Of a stretch of DNA of 64,000 nucleotides, positions 1 through 7,824 are shown piece after piece. Position 1 is the first letter of the stretch; every line of letters begins with the position of its first letter. The position numbers and the translations under genes are program-made. The notes under the pieces were generated by a model. It saw only the letters and a program-made list of their open reading frames with translations. It made no database searches and was not told the origin of the DNA. Source of the DNA: Schumannella soli (GTDB lineage Bacteria > Actinomycetota > Actinomycetes > Actinomycetales > Microbacteriaceae); contig NZ_VHQG01000002.1 in assembly GCF_006517435.1 (NCBI RefSeq), positions 533,632 to 597,631 on the forward strand, read 5' to 3'.

Positions 1-1124
1 TACGAGAGGAAGAAGAGCCCCGCATCCAGCCGCCCCAGGCTGTCGTTGCCGTCGACGTAGTTGTAGCCGCGGCGCAGCAGGCGGATGCCGTCGTTGAGGT
101 CGGGGTGGGCGAGACGCACGTGCGCGTCGCGGTCGATGAGCGGGGCGTCGGTCGCCCCCGTCGTGTGGAAGTCGGGCTCGGTGAACTCGGTGCCGCCGCT
201 CAGCGGCGCGCCTTCGCCCTTGCTGCGCCCGATCACGCGCTCCTGCTCTTCGAGGCGGGTGCGATCCCACGATTCGATGACCATGCGGATCTTGCGGGCG
301 ACGAGGTAGCTGCCTCCCACCATCCAGGTCGGACCCTGCTCGGCCCCGACCCAGACCTGCTCGTCGAGGGCCTTCTGCTCCTCGGCCTTGACGTTCGCGG
401 TGCCGTCCTTGAATCCGAAGAGGTTGCGCGGGGTCGCCTGACTCGTCGACGTCGACGAGGTGCGCCCGAAGCCGAGCTGCGACCAGCGCAGCGATGCTGT
501 GCCGAAGGCGATGCGGCTGAGGTTGCGGATGGCGTGCACGGCGACCTGGGGGTCGTCGGCGCAGGCCTGGATGCAGAGGTCGCCGCCGGTGAGCTGCTCG
601 ACGAGGGCGTCGCCGCGGAAGCGGGGGAGCGCCGTCAGCTCGGGCGGTCGGCGGTCGGCGAGGCCGAAGCGGTCATCGCCGTCGGCGGTCTCGAAGAGGG
701 CGGGGCCGAAGCCGAAGGTGAGGGTGAGGGCGCTCGCGGGCAGGCCGAGGGCCTCGCCGGTGTCGTCCGGGGGAGCGAGCGGCGATCCGTCGGCGCCGCC
801 GCCGACCTCCTCGCCCGCGGTCATGCGCGCCGCCGCCGCGGTCCAGTCCTTGAGCAGCTGGATGAGGTCGTCGCGTGAGGCGGTGGAGTCGACGTCGAAG
901 ACGGCGAAGTGCAGGCGATCCTGCGCGGGGGTGCTGATGCCGGCCTGGTGCTCGCCGTGGAAGGCGTGCACGGTTCCGACGCCGTTCGAGGCGGCGGCTC
1001 CGGCGACGTTCGCGGCGATCACCGCGCCGCCGGCACCGCCGAGTGCGAGCCCGGCCGCTCCCGCGCCGGCGAGGCCGATCAGGCCTCGCCGCGACAGGGA
1101 GCGGCCGGACTCGTCGGAGGTCAC
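1..1124 (-). CDS. efeB: EfeB, Dyp-type haem peroxidase/deferrochelatase (partial, C-terminus cut by window edge)
   Basis: EfeB is the exported haem peroxidase of the EfeUOB system; it oxidises ferrous iron and/or releases iron from haem. The N-terminus carries a twin-arginine motif (SLSRRGL) followed by a hydrophobic Ala/Gly-rich segment, so Tat export as a folded haem protein is expected. The GFKDGT stretch fits the Dyp GxxDG motif. Near the window edge come AHPDLNDG and LLRRGYNYVDG, typical of the EfeB C-terminal half with its proximal His. About 374 codons are present against a usual 420-430, so some 50 residues are missing beyond base 1. The GTG start overlaps the efeO stop (GTGA), indicating translational coupling. 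Confidence 0.93.
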   Translation of the reverse strand, partial: MTSDESGRSLSRRGLIGLAGAGAAGLALGGAGGAVIAANVAGAAASNGVGTVHAFHGEHQAGISTPAQDRLHFAVFDVDSTASRDDLIQLLKDWTAAAARMTAGEEVGGGADGSPLAPPDDTGEALGLPASALTLTFGFGPALFETADGDDRFGLADRRPPELTALPRFRGDALVEQLTGGDLCIQACADDPQVAVHAIRNLSRIAFGTASLRWSQLGFGRTSSTSTSQATPRNLFGFKDGTANVKAEEQKALDEQVWVGAEQGPTWMVGGSYLVARKIRMVIESWDRTRLEEQERVIGRSKGEGAPLSGGTEFTEPDFHTTGATDAPLIDRDAHVRLAHPDLNDGIRLLRRGYNYVDGNDSLGRLDAGLFFLS

Positions 1125-2350
1125 GCCTTCTTCACGCCCAGCACGGTGTGGGTCAGCTGCGAGAGCGGCTTTCCGAGGGCGTTCACGGCGTCCGAGAGCT
1201 CCTTGCGCTGCGAGTCGGTGACCTCATCGTAGGGCGTGAAGCCCCCGTCGATGCTGCCGTACTTCGCCAGCTCGGCCTCGAGGTCGTCGAAGCGCGCGTC
1301 GATGGTCTTGACGAGCTTCGCGCCGTCGGCGTCCTTGTTCTTCGCGATGTCGCGCACGATGCCGTAGGCGACGTGGGCGCCCTCGACGTTGGCGGCGAAG
1401 TCGGTGAGGTCGGTGTGCGACCACCAGTCCTCCTCGCCTTCGATCTTGCCGGTGGCGACCTCGTCGAGCAGCCCGATGGCGCCGTTCGAGATGTCGGCGA
1501 TGCCGACGGTGAAGTCCTTCGCGTTCACGAGCTCCGACAGCTGGGCGACGTCGGCGACGAGTCCGTCGGCGAACTGGGCGCGCTCGGCGGGGGTCGAGGC
1601 GGCCCAGCCCGCGAGAGCATCGGTGCCGTCGGAGTTCTTGTCACCGGCTGCCGGCGGCCAGAGGTCCTTCTCGATGCGGTGGAAGCCGGTCCAGTCGAGA
1701 CCCTCGGCGTCGGCATCCACCTCGCGGTAGTCGATCTTCGGGTCGAGGTCGCCGAAGGCCTCGGCGGTGGGCTCGATGCGCTCGTAGGCGACGCGAGTCG
1801 AGGCGAACAGCGTGCGCGCGGTGGCGTCATCCCCGTTGCGGTAGGCGTCGGTGAACGCCTTCGTCGCGGGCACGAGCGCGCCGACCTGGGACTTGATGTA
1901 GGCGACGTAGTTCGTGACGGCGGCGGAGATCTGCTTCTTCTCCGAGGCGTCGCTCTCGATCTCCTCGCCGCTGACCGTGAACGACGCGAGGCCGACGGGC
2001 TGCCCGACCTGCTGGAACTTGCAGGCCGTGTAGTAGGTGCCCGGGTTGAGCTGGGCGACATAGGAGACGGTCTGGCCGGGGGTGATGTTCTCCTTCTCGC
2101 CCACGATGCGCAGCTTGTCGTCGGCGAGGATCTCGAACTCGTTCACGTCGGTTCCGGTGTTCGCGATCCTGAAGGTCACGGTGCCCGACTTCGCGGTCGA
2201 GGCCGAGACCTCGCAGCTGTCGTCGGCCACCTTCACGTCGAGAGCCGTCGACGCGCCGGTCGCCCGCGGATTCGGCACGCAGCCGGCGAGGGCGAGGGCG
2301 ACGACGCCGATCGCGGCCACGGCGGCGATCGGTCGGAGTCGTGCGGACAT
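1121..2350 (-). CDS. efeO: EfeO, iron uptake lipoprotein (cupredoxin + M75 domain)
   Basis: EfeO is a surface-anchored iron-binding protein that works with the EfeU permease and the EfeB peroxidase. It has 409 residues. The N-terminus is a lipoprotein signal ending in LAGC (Cys24). An EfeO-type cupredoxin-like domain follows (about 35-120), and then an imelysin/M75-like helical domain to the end. The M75 HxxE motif is visible as HRIEKDLW near residue 224. The ATG is preceded by AGGAGAA at good spacing. The gene sits 55 bp downstream of efeU and overlaps efeB by 4 nt, so the three form one operon, presumably iron-repressed through the box at 3321-3344. Confidence 0.95.
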   Translation of the reverse strand: MSARLRPIAAVAAIGVVALALAGCVPNPRATGASTALDVKVADDSCEVSASTAKSGTVTFRIANTGTDVNEFEILADDKLRIVGEKENITPGQTVSYVAQLNPGTYYTACKFQQVGQPVGLASFTVSGEEIESDASEKKQISAAVTNYVAYIKSQVGALVPATKAFTDAYRNGDDATARTLFASTRVAYERIEPTAEAFGDLDPKIDYREVDADAEGLDWTGFHRIEKDLWPPAAGDKNSDGTDALAGWAASTPAERAQFADGLVADVAQLSELVNAKDFTVGIADISNGAIGLLDEVATGKIEGEEDWWSHTDLTDFAANVEGAHVAYGIVRDIAKNKDADGAKLVKTIDARFDDLEAELAKYGSIDGGFTPYDEVTDSQRKELSDAVNALGKPLSQLTHTVLGVKKA

Positions 2351-2405
2351 GGTTCTCCTGTCGTCGAGGAAGGGGGAGTGCAGTGCTGTGGTGGAGGACC
2401 GCCGG

Positions 2406-3278
2406 TCAGGCGGAGTCGGAGGCGGGGGCGGTGCCGCTCGCGGCGTTCGTCGCCCCGGATGCGCTCGCGCGCGGTCGCGTCGCGCGCTGCCGCAGCACGA
2501 AGAGCGGCAGCACGATCGCGATGTAGAGCGCCCAGACGATGACTTGCAGCCAGGTCGGCTCGGCGGTGACGTTGAAGAGGCCGGCGAGCACGATGCCCCA
2601 CCAGCTCGTCGGCGGGATGACGGCCGCGAGGTTCACGGCGTGCACTCCGACGCCCGGCAGCACTCCGGCTTCCTGCAGGTCGCCGATCCCGTAGGCGAAG
2701 ACGCCGGCGGCGACAACGACGAGCACGACCCCGGTCCACCGGAAGAAGCGGCCGAGGTCGATGCGCAGGAAGCCGAGCGAGATGAGCGCGGCGAGCGCGA
2801 CGGCGGTGAGGATGCCGAGAACGACTCCGATGAAGCTCGCGACCGGGTCCTGAGTCGACGCGACGGTGGCCCACACGAAGATCGCCGTCTCGATGCCCTC
2901 GCGTCCGACGCTGATGATGCCCAGCACCACGAGACCTACGCCGCCGCCGACGATCGCGGCGTCGGCGCGCTCGCGCAGCTCGCGACTCAGCGTGGGGGCG
3001 TGCTTCGCCATCCACAGCACCATCCAGGTGACGAAGCCGACGGCGACGATCGAGAGCCCGCCGCCGATCGTCTCCTGCGCCTGGAAGCTCAGGGTCGAGG
3101 GGCCCCAGGTGAGGATCGCGCCGACGCCGAGCGACAGGGCGATCGCGGCGCCGATGCCGATCCAGAGCTTGGGCAGCAGGTCACGCCGCCCGGATCTGCG
3201 CAGGTAGGCGACGAGGATGCCGACGATGAGTCCGGCTTCGAGGCCTTCGCGGAGTCCGATCAGATAGTTCGCGAGCAC
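2406..3278 (-). CDS. efeU: EfeU, FTR1-family high-affinity iron permease
   Basis: This integral membrane permease of 290 residues has about seven hydrophobic segments. Two REGxE iron-binding motifs are present, REGLE at residues 10-14 and REGIE at about 126-130, the hallmark of FTR1/EfeU permeases that take up ferric iron produced by oxidation. It is the first gene of efeUOB on the minus strand. A DtxR/IdeR-type iron box lies about 43-66 nt upstream of the start, so iron repression is likely. The C-terminal tail is Ala/Ser/Thr-rich and probably cytoplasmic. Confidence 0.95.
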   Translation of the reverse strand: MLANYLIGLREGLEAGLIVGILVAYLRRSGRRDLLPKLWIGIGAAIALSLGVGAILTWGPSTLSFQAQETIGGGLSIVAVGFVTWMVLWMAKHAPTLSRELRERADAAIVGGGVGLVVLGIISVGREGIETAIFVWATVASTQDPVASFIGVVLGILTAVALAALISLGFLRIDLGRFFRWTGVVLVVVAAGVFAYGIGDLQEAGVLPGVGVHAVNLAAVIPPTSWWGIVLAGLFNVTAEPTWLQVIVWALYIAIVLPLFVLRQRATRPRASASGATNAASGTAPASDSA

Positions 3279-3320
3279 GGGCGGCTTTCGGGGAGGAGTG
3301 CGAGCTCGCGGGCACGAGCC

Positions 3321-3344
3321 GCAGGTAAGCCTAGCCTAACCTTT
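3321..3344. promoter_or_regulatory. Double DtxR/IdeR-type iron box
   Basis: Bases 3321-3339 match the DtxR/IdeR consensus TTAGGTWAGSCTWACCTAA at 16 of 19 positions. A second register, 3326-3344, matches at 14 of 19. Overlapping registers fit the known binding of two dimers on opposite faces of the operator. It lies between efeU (minus) and the gene at 3381 (plus) and most likely controls efeUOB. Confidence 0.85.
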
Positions 3345-3380
3345 CAGCTGCGCCTGTCGCCCACTGGCTATCCTGGTCGG

Positions 3381-3869
3381 ATGTCCTCCGCCGTGCCCGT
3401 CGACCCCGCGTCGCACGCCGCGCAGCAGGACCCGCACGACGACCAGCCCGATCTGGGCCTCGGCATCATCGGGTCGATCGTCGGCACCCTCCTCGCCGCG
3501 GCCATCGGCGCCTTCGTGGGCGCCGTGACGACCGTGCTGCATCGGCAGTGGATCGTCGGCGGCATCCCGCTCGGGCTCCTGATCGCCATCGTGCTCGCCG
3601 GGTGCCTGCTCGCCGGCTTCCGCTTCGCTTTCGACAGCCGGCTCGTCGCCGGCGGCGCCGCCCTCGGCGTGCTCGGCGCCACCGCGCTGCTGGCGCTCCG
3701 CGGTCCCGGCGGCTCGGTGCTCGTCGTGAACGACGCACTCGGCTGGACCTGGTCGATCGCCCCCACCGTCATCGCGCTCGTCGTGCTCGCCTGGCCCCGC
3801 CTGGCACGCCGGACGCAGCCCCGAACGCCCCGCCCCGCCGTGTCCGGCGGCGGCACCCCGAGTGAATAG
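3381..3869 (+). CDS. Small membrane protein, DUF6113-like
   Basis: A 162-residue protein with four hydrophobic segments between about residues 28 and 145, a polar His/Asp/Gln-rich N-terminus and a basic Pro-rich C-terminal tail. It resembles the DUF6113-type proteins often found beside fdxA in Actinobacteria; its function is unknown. ATG at 3381 was chosen because a -10 box TATCCT (3369-3374) lies exactly 6 nt upstream, suggesting a leaderless transcript. The open frame continues far upstream, but only antisense to efeU. Its stop codon TAG is embedded in the -10 box of fdxA. Confidence 0.75.
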   Translation: MSSAVPVDPASHAAQQDPHDDQPDLGLGIIGSIVGTLLAAAIGAFVGAVTTVLHRQWIVGGIPLGLLIAIVLAGCLLAGFRFAFDSRLVAGGAALGVLGATALLALRGPGGSVLVVNDALGWTWSIAPTVIALVVLAWPRLARRTQPRTPRPAVSGGGTPSE

Positions 3870-3872
3870 AAT
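3867..3872 (+). promoter_or_regulatory. -10 box of fdxA (leaderless)
   Basis: TAGAAT lies 6 nt before the GTG start of fdxA. Its first three bases are the stop codon of the preceding gene. Confidence 0.65.
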
Positions 3873-3878
3873 CGATCA

Positions 3879-4196
3879 GTGACCTACGTCATCGCCCTGC
3901 CCTGCGTCGATGTGAAAGACCGCGCCTGCATCGACGAATGCCCCGTCGACTGCATCTACGAGGGCGACCGGATGCTTTACATCCAGGCCGACGAATGCGT
4001 CGACTGCGGCGCCTGCGAGCCCGTCTGCCCCGTCGAGGCGATCTACTACGAAGACGACCTCCCCGACGAGTGGAAGGACTACTACAACGCCAACGTCGAG
4101 TTCTTCCAGGAGATCGGCTCGCCGGGCGGCGCCGCCAAGGTCGGTCCGATCCCGGGCGACCACGCGCTGATCGCCGCTCTGCCCCCGCAGGCCTGA
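3879..4196 (+). CDS. fdxA: FdxA, 7Fe (3Fe-4S/4Fe-4S) ferredoxin
   Basis: A soluble low-potential electron carrier of 105 residues, the usual length for actinobacterial FdxA. By analogy to Azotobacter 7Fe ferredoxin, Cys9, Cys17 and Cys50 would hold the 3Fe-4S cluster, and Cys21, Cys40, Cys43 and Cys46 the 4Fe-4S cluster; Cys25 would be free. The C-terminal extension (about 55-105) is typical of the group. The GTG start has a -10 box 6 nt upstream. dapC begins 12 nt after its stop, so the two are probably co-transcribed, a common actinobacterial arrangement. Confidence 0.96.
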   Translation: MTYVIALPCVDVKDRACIDECPVDCIYEGDRMLYIQADECVDCGACEPVCPVEAIYYEDDLPDEWKDYYNANVEFFQEIGSPGGAAKVGPIPGDHALIAALPPQA

Positions 4197-4208
4197 CCGG
4201 CTCCGCGC

Positions 4209-5312
4209 ATGGCCCTGCAGCTTCCCGACTTCCCCTGGGACTCGCTCGTCCCCTTCGCCGCGCGAGCCCGTGAGCACGCCGACGGCATCGTCGATCTCTC
4301 GGTCGGCTCGCCCGTCGACCCGACGCCCGAGGTCGTGCGCCGGGCTCTCGCCGACGCGACCGACGCGCACGCCTACCCCGCGACCGCGGGTTCCCCGCCG
4401 CTGCGCGAGGCGCTCGTGGACTGGTTCGCCCGTCGCCGCGGGGCGACCGATCTCACGACGGCGAACGTCATCCCGACGATCGGATCCAAGGAGCTCGTCG
4501 CGCTGCTCCCGACGCTGCTCGGACTGGGGGAGGGCGACGTCGTCGTCCACCCGACGGTGGCGTACCCCACCTACGCGATCGGCGCCGCGATCGCCGGAGC
4601 CTCCGCCGTCGCCGCCGACGATCCCGACGCCTGGCCCGAGGGCACCAAGCTCGTCTGGCTCAACAGCCCCGGCAACCCCGACGGGCACGTCGATCCGATC
4701 GAGACGCTCATCCGCGCCGTCGACCGCGCCCGCGAGATCGGCGCGGTGATCGCGAACGACGAGTGCTACGCCGAGCTCAACTGGCAGGGCTCCGGGCCGA
4801 CACCGAGCATCCTCGACCCGCGCGTCACCCGCGGATCGCGCCGCGGCACGCTCGCCGTCTACTCGCTGAGCAAGCAGTCGAACCTGGCCGGCTACCGCGC
4901 CGCGTTCATCGGCGGCTGCAGCGAGCTCGTCGGCCAGCTGCTCGAGGTGCGCAAGCACGCCGGGCTCATCCCGCCGGCGCCCGTGCAGCACGCCATGATC
5001 GCCGCGCTCGGCGACGAGGAGCATGTGGATGCGCAGCGCGAGCTCTATCGCGCGCGCCGCGACGTGCTGCGGCCCGCGCTCGACGCCGCGGGGTTCCGCA
5101 TCGACCGCAGCGACGCGGGGCTCTACCTCTGGGCCACCCGCGACGAGGACTGCTGGACGACGATCGCCGCACTCGCCGACATCGGGATCCTGGCCGCGCC
5201 GGGCGCCTTCTACGGCGAGGCCGGAGCGCAGCACGTGCGCCTCGCGCTGACGGCGACGGATGAGCGGATCGGGGCCGCCGCGGCGCGTTTGTCGGACTTC
5301 TCCAAAGCCTGA
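4209..5312 (+). CDS. dapC: DapC, succinyldiaminopimelate aminotransferase
   Basis: A PLP-dependent fold-type I aminotransferase of 367 residues. It converts N-succinyl-2-amino-6-ketopimelate to N-succinyl-LL-diaminopimelate in the succinylase branch of lysine/DAP synthesis. The motif SLSKQSNLAGYR places the Schiff-base lysine near residue 222; the substrate-binding NSPGNPDG and NDECYAEL motifs are upstream. Placement after fdxA and near dapD and dapE supports DapC over other class I aminotransferases. Confidence 0.93.
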   Translation: MALQLPDFPWDSLVPFAARAREHADGIVDLSVGSPVDPTPEVVRRALADATDAHAYPATAGSPPLREALVDWFARRRGATDLTTANVIPTIGSKELVALLPTLLGLGEGDVVVHPTVAYPTYAIGAAIAGASAVAADDPDAWPEGTKLVWLNSPGNPDGHVDPIETLIRAVDRAREIGAVIANDECYAELNWQGSGPTPSILDPRVTRGSRRGTLAVYSLSKQSNLAGYRAAFIGGCSELVGQLLEVRKHAGLIPPAPVQHAMIAALGDEEHVDAQRELYRARRDVLRPALDAAGFRIDRSDAGLYLWATRDEDCWTTIAALADIGILAAPGAFYGEAGAQHVRLALTATDERIGAAAARLSDFSKA

Positions 5313-5366
5313 CGTCGACGCTGAGCGGGTTCGTCAGTGTTCCCGGCGACCGCCTAGGCTGTATCC

Positions 5367-6671
5367 GTGAGCGATTCTGGAACCACCGACGCCTCTCAGA
5401 AGGTCACACTGTCCTACCCGGGCGGTACCGCCGAGTTCCCCATCCTGCGTGCCGTCGACGGCAAAGACAGCATCGACATCTCGACGCTGACGAAGCAGAC
5501 CGGGCTGACGACCCTCGACCAGGGCTTCGTGAACACGGCCTCGACCAAGAGCGAGATCACCTACATCGACGGCGACGAGGGGATCCTGCGGTACCGCGGG
5601 TACTCCATCGAGGACGTGGCGGCGAACGCCACCTACCTCGAGGTCGCCTGGCTGCTGATCTACGGCGAGCTGCCGACACCCGACCAGCTCGGCGAGTTCG
5701 ACGACAAGGTGCGGCACCACACGTTGCTGCACGAGGACCTCAAGCGCTTCTTCTCGGCGCTGCCGCACACCGCGCACCCGATGTCGGTGCTCTCGGCGGC
5801 CGTCTCGGCGCTCTCGACCTACTACGAGGACTCGCTCGACCCGCACGACCCGGAGAAGGTCGAGCTCTCGACCATCCGCCTGCTGGCGAAGCTGCCGGTC
5901 ATCGCCGCGTACGCGCACAAGAAGGCGCTCGGTCAGGCGTTCCTCTACCCGGACAACTCGCTGAGCTTCGTCGACAACTTCCTCAAGCTGAACTTCGGCA
6001 ACCTCGCCGAGCCCTACGAGGTCAACCCGGTGCTGTCGAAGGCGCTCGACCGCTTGCTGATCCTGCACGAAGACCACGAGCAGAACGCGTCGACGTCGAC
6101 CGTCCGCCTCGTCGGCTCGACCGAGGCGAACCTCTTCGCCTCCATCTCGGCCGGCATCCAGGCTCTCTCGGGCCCGCTGCACGGCGGAGCGAACGAGGCG
6201 GTGCTGACGATGCTCGGCAAGATCCGCGACTCGGGCGAGAGCGTCGAGAAGTTCGTCGAGCGGGTGAAGGCCAAGGAGGACGGCGTCCGCCTGATGGGCT
6301 TCGGCCACCGCGTCTACAAGAACTTCGACCCGCGTGCCCGCCTCGTCAAGGAGAGCGCCGACGCCGTGCTCGCCGACCTCGGCGTCAACGACCCGCTGCT
6401 CGACATCGCGAAGCAGCTCGAGGAGGTCGCGCTCGGCGACGACTACTTCGTGGAGCGCAAGCTCTACCCGAACGTCGACTTCTACACCGGCGTGATCTAC
6501 AAGGCCATGGGCTTCCCGACGCGCATGTTCACCGTGCTCTTCGCGATCGGCCGACTGCCCGGGTGGATCGCCCAGTGGCGCGAGTCGAACGTCGACCCCA
6601 AGACGAAGATCGGCCGCCCGCAGCAGCTCTACGTCGGCCCCGACGCGCGCAGCTGGCCCGTCGACCGCTGA
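5367..6671 (+). CDS. gltA: GltA, type II citrate synthase
   Basis: Condenses oxaloacetate and acetyl-CoA to citrate, the first step of the TCA cycle. The 434-residue length is normal for the hexameric GltA type. Key motifs are visible: GPLHGGAN and GFGHRVYKNFDPRA with the two active-site histidines, and YPNVDFYTG with the catalytic aspartate. The GTG start at 5367 has -10 TAGGCT (5355-5360) 6 nt upstream, so the mRNA is probably leaderless. Transcription ends at the strong hairpin at 6691-6725. Confidence 0.97.
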   Translation: MSDSGTTDASQKVTLSYPGGTAEFPILRAVDGKDSIDISTLTKQTGLTTLDQGFVNTASTKSEITYIDGDEGILRYRGYSIEDVAANATYLEVAWLLIYGELPTPDQLGEFDDKVRHHTLLHEDLKRFFSALPHTAHPMSVLSAAVSALSTYYEDSLDPHDPEKVELSTIRLLAKLPVIAAYAHKKALGQAFLYPDNSLSFVDNFLKLNFGNLAEPYEVNPVLSKALDRLLILHEDHEQNASTSTVRLVGSTEANLFASISAGIQALSGPLHGGANEAVLTMLGKIRDSGESVEKFVERVKAKEDGVRLMGFGHRVYKNFDPRARLVKESADAVLADLGVNDPLLDIAKQLEEVALGDDYFVERKLYPNVDFYTGVIYKAMGFPTRMFTVLFAIGRLPGWIAQWRESNVDPKTKIGRPQQLYVGPDARSWPVDR

Positions 6672-6690
6672 GTCGGCGCCGCTGACACGC

Positions 6691-6725
6691 AGAACCCCCT
6701 CGAGCCAGGTGCTCGAGGGGGTTCT
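6691..6725. terminator. Bidirectional terminator gltA / dapD
   Basis: A perfect 15-bp stem (6691-6705 with 6711-6725) with a 5-nt loop lies between the convergent ends of gltA and dapD. The arms begin AGAACCCCC and end GGGGGTTCT. Confidence 0.9.
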
Positions 6726-6754
6726 CTCGTTCGTGCGATCCGCTGCCGCAGGGC

Positions 6755-7714
6755 TCAGGCGTGCAGGGCCGCGTTGAGCTGGATGCCGGCGCCGCTGCGG
6801 GCGAGCACCTCGACCGCGCCGGTCAGCGAGTTGCGACGGAACAGCAGATTCGGCACGCCCGACAGCTCGACCGCCTTGACCGTGTTCGGCACGGTCGCGT
6901 TCGCGCCGTGCGCTCCCGCCTCGGGGTCGATCAGGTGCACCTTCGTGCCGGCGGTGACGTAGAGGCCCGCCTCGACGACCGTGTCGTCGCCGATCGAGAT
7001 GCCCACCCCGGCGTTCGCGCCGAGCAGCGCCCGCTCGCCGATGCGCACCCGCTGCGTGCCGCCGCCCGAGAGGGTGCCCATGATCGAGGCGCCGCCGCCG
7101 ACATCCGAGCCGTCGCCGACGACGACGCCCTGCGAGATGCGGCCCTCGACCATCGAGGCGCCGAGCGTGCCCGCGTTGAAGTTGACGAAGCCCTCGTGCA
7201 TCACGACCGTGCCCGGAGCCAGGTGGGCGCCCAGGCGCACGCGCGAGGCGTCGGCGATGCGCACGCGATCGGGCGTGACGTAGTCGAGCAGCTTCGGGAA
7301 CTTGTCGACGCCGAGAACCGTGTAGCCGGCCTTCTGCAGGGCGGGGCGCAGGCGGTTCAGCGACTCGGCCTCGACCGGTCCGGCGCTCGTCCAGGCGTTG
7401 TTCGGCAGCTGGGCGAAGACGCCGTCGAGGTTGACGCTGTTCGGCGCGACGAGGGTGTGGCTGAGCAGGTGCAGGCGCAGGTAGGCATCAGGAGTGGACG
7501 CGGGTGCGACCTCGGTGTCGATCTCGACGAGCTGCCAGTCGCGGCGCGTCTCGCGCACGGCGTCGTCGTCGATCCAGGGGGCGAGATCCGTCGGCGGCAG
7601 CACGCGGTCGACGTCGTCGGGCACGGGGCCGAGCGCGGGGGAGGGGAACCAGGCGTCGAGCACGGAGCCCGAGGCGGTCAGCGTCACGAGGGCATGGCCC
7701 CAAGCGGAAGTCAT
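6755..7714 (-). CDS. dapD: DapD, tetrahydrodipicolinate N-succinyltransferase
   Basis: Transfers succinyl from succinyl-CoA to tetrahydrodipicolinate in the lysine/DAP pathway. The protein is 319 residues, the long actinobacterial DapD type. A run of hexapeptide repeats forming a left-handed beta-helix occupies roughly residues 155-270, with the segment MHEGFVNFNAGTLGASMVEG characteristic of the family. The ATG start has TAGCGT 7 nt upstream (minus strand), consistent with leaderless transcription. It lies divergent from dapE, 110 bp away. Confidence 0.95.
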   Translation of the reverse strand: MTSAWGHALVTLTASGSVLDAWFPSPALGPVPDDVDRVLPPTDLAPWIDDDAVRETRRDWQLVEIDTEVAPASTPDAYLRLHLLSHTLVAPNSVNLDGVFAQLPNNAWTSAGPVEAESLNRLRPALQKAGYTVLGVDKFPKLLDYVTPDRVRIADASRVRLGAHLAPGTVVMHEGFVNFNAGTLGASMVEGRISQGVVVGDGSDVGGGASIMGTLSGGGTQRVRIGERALLGANAGVGISIGDDTVVEAGLYVTAGTKVHLIDPEAGAHGANATVPNTVKAVELSGVPNLLFRRNSLTGAVEVLARSGAGIQLNAALHA

Positions 7715-7719
7715 GATGT

Positions 7720-7791
7720 CAACGCTACCGAAGCGCGAGCATGGCGCCGTGCTCGCGAAGCGGAAGGCACGCGTCCAACGCTAACGAAGCG
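7720..7791 (-). promoter_or_regulatory. Duplicated promoter segment upstream of dapD
   Basis: Two 16-bp direct repeats, CAACGCTACCGAAGCG (7720-7735) and CAACGCTAACGAAGCG (7776-7791), differ at one base. Each contains a minus-strand TAGCGT. The proximal copy supplies the leaderless -10 of dapD (7722-7727). The distal one could be a second promoter or a duplicated regulator site. Confidence 0.5.
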
Positions 7792-7824
7792 AGGCGTTGT
7801 GGCGTGCCGACCTAGACTCGACGG

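Noticed and set aside
2082-3380. Upstream extension of the gene at 3381 through the efeU region
   Set aside because: The extension is antisense to efeU; the -10 box at 3369-3374 and the hydrophobic domain place the start at 3381.
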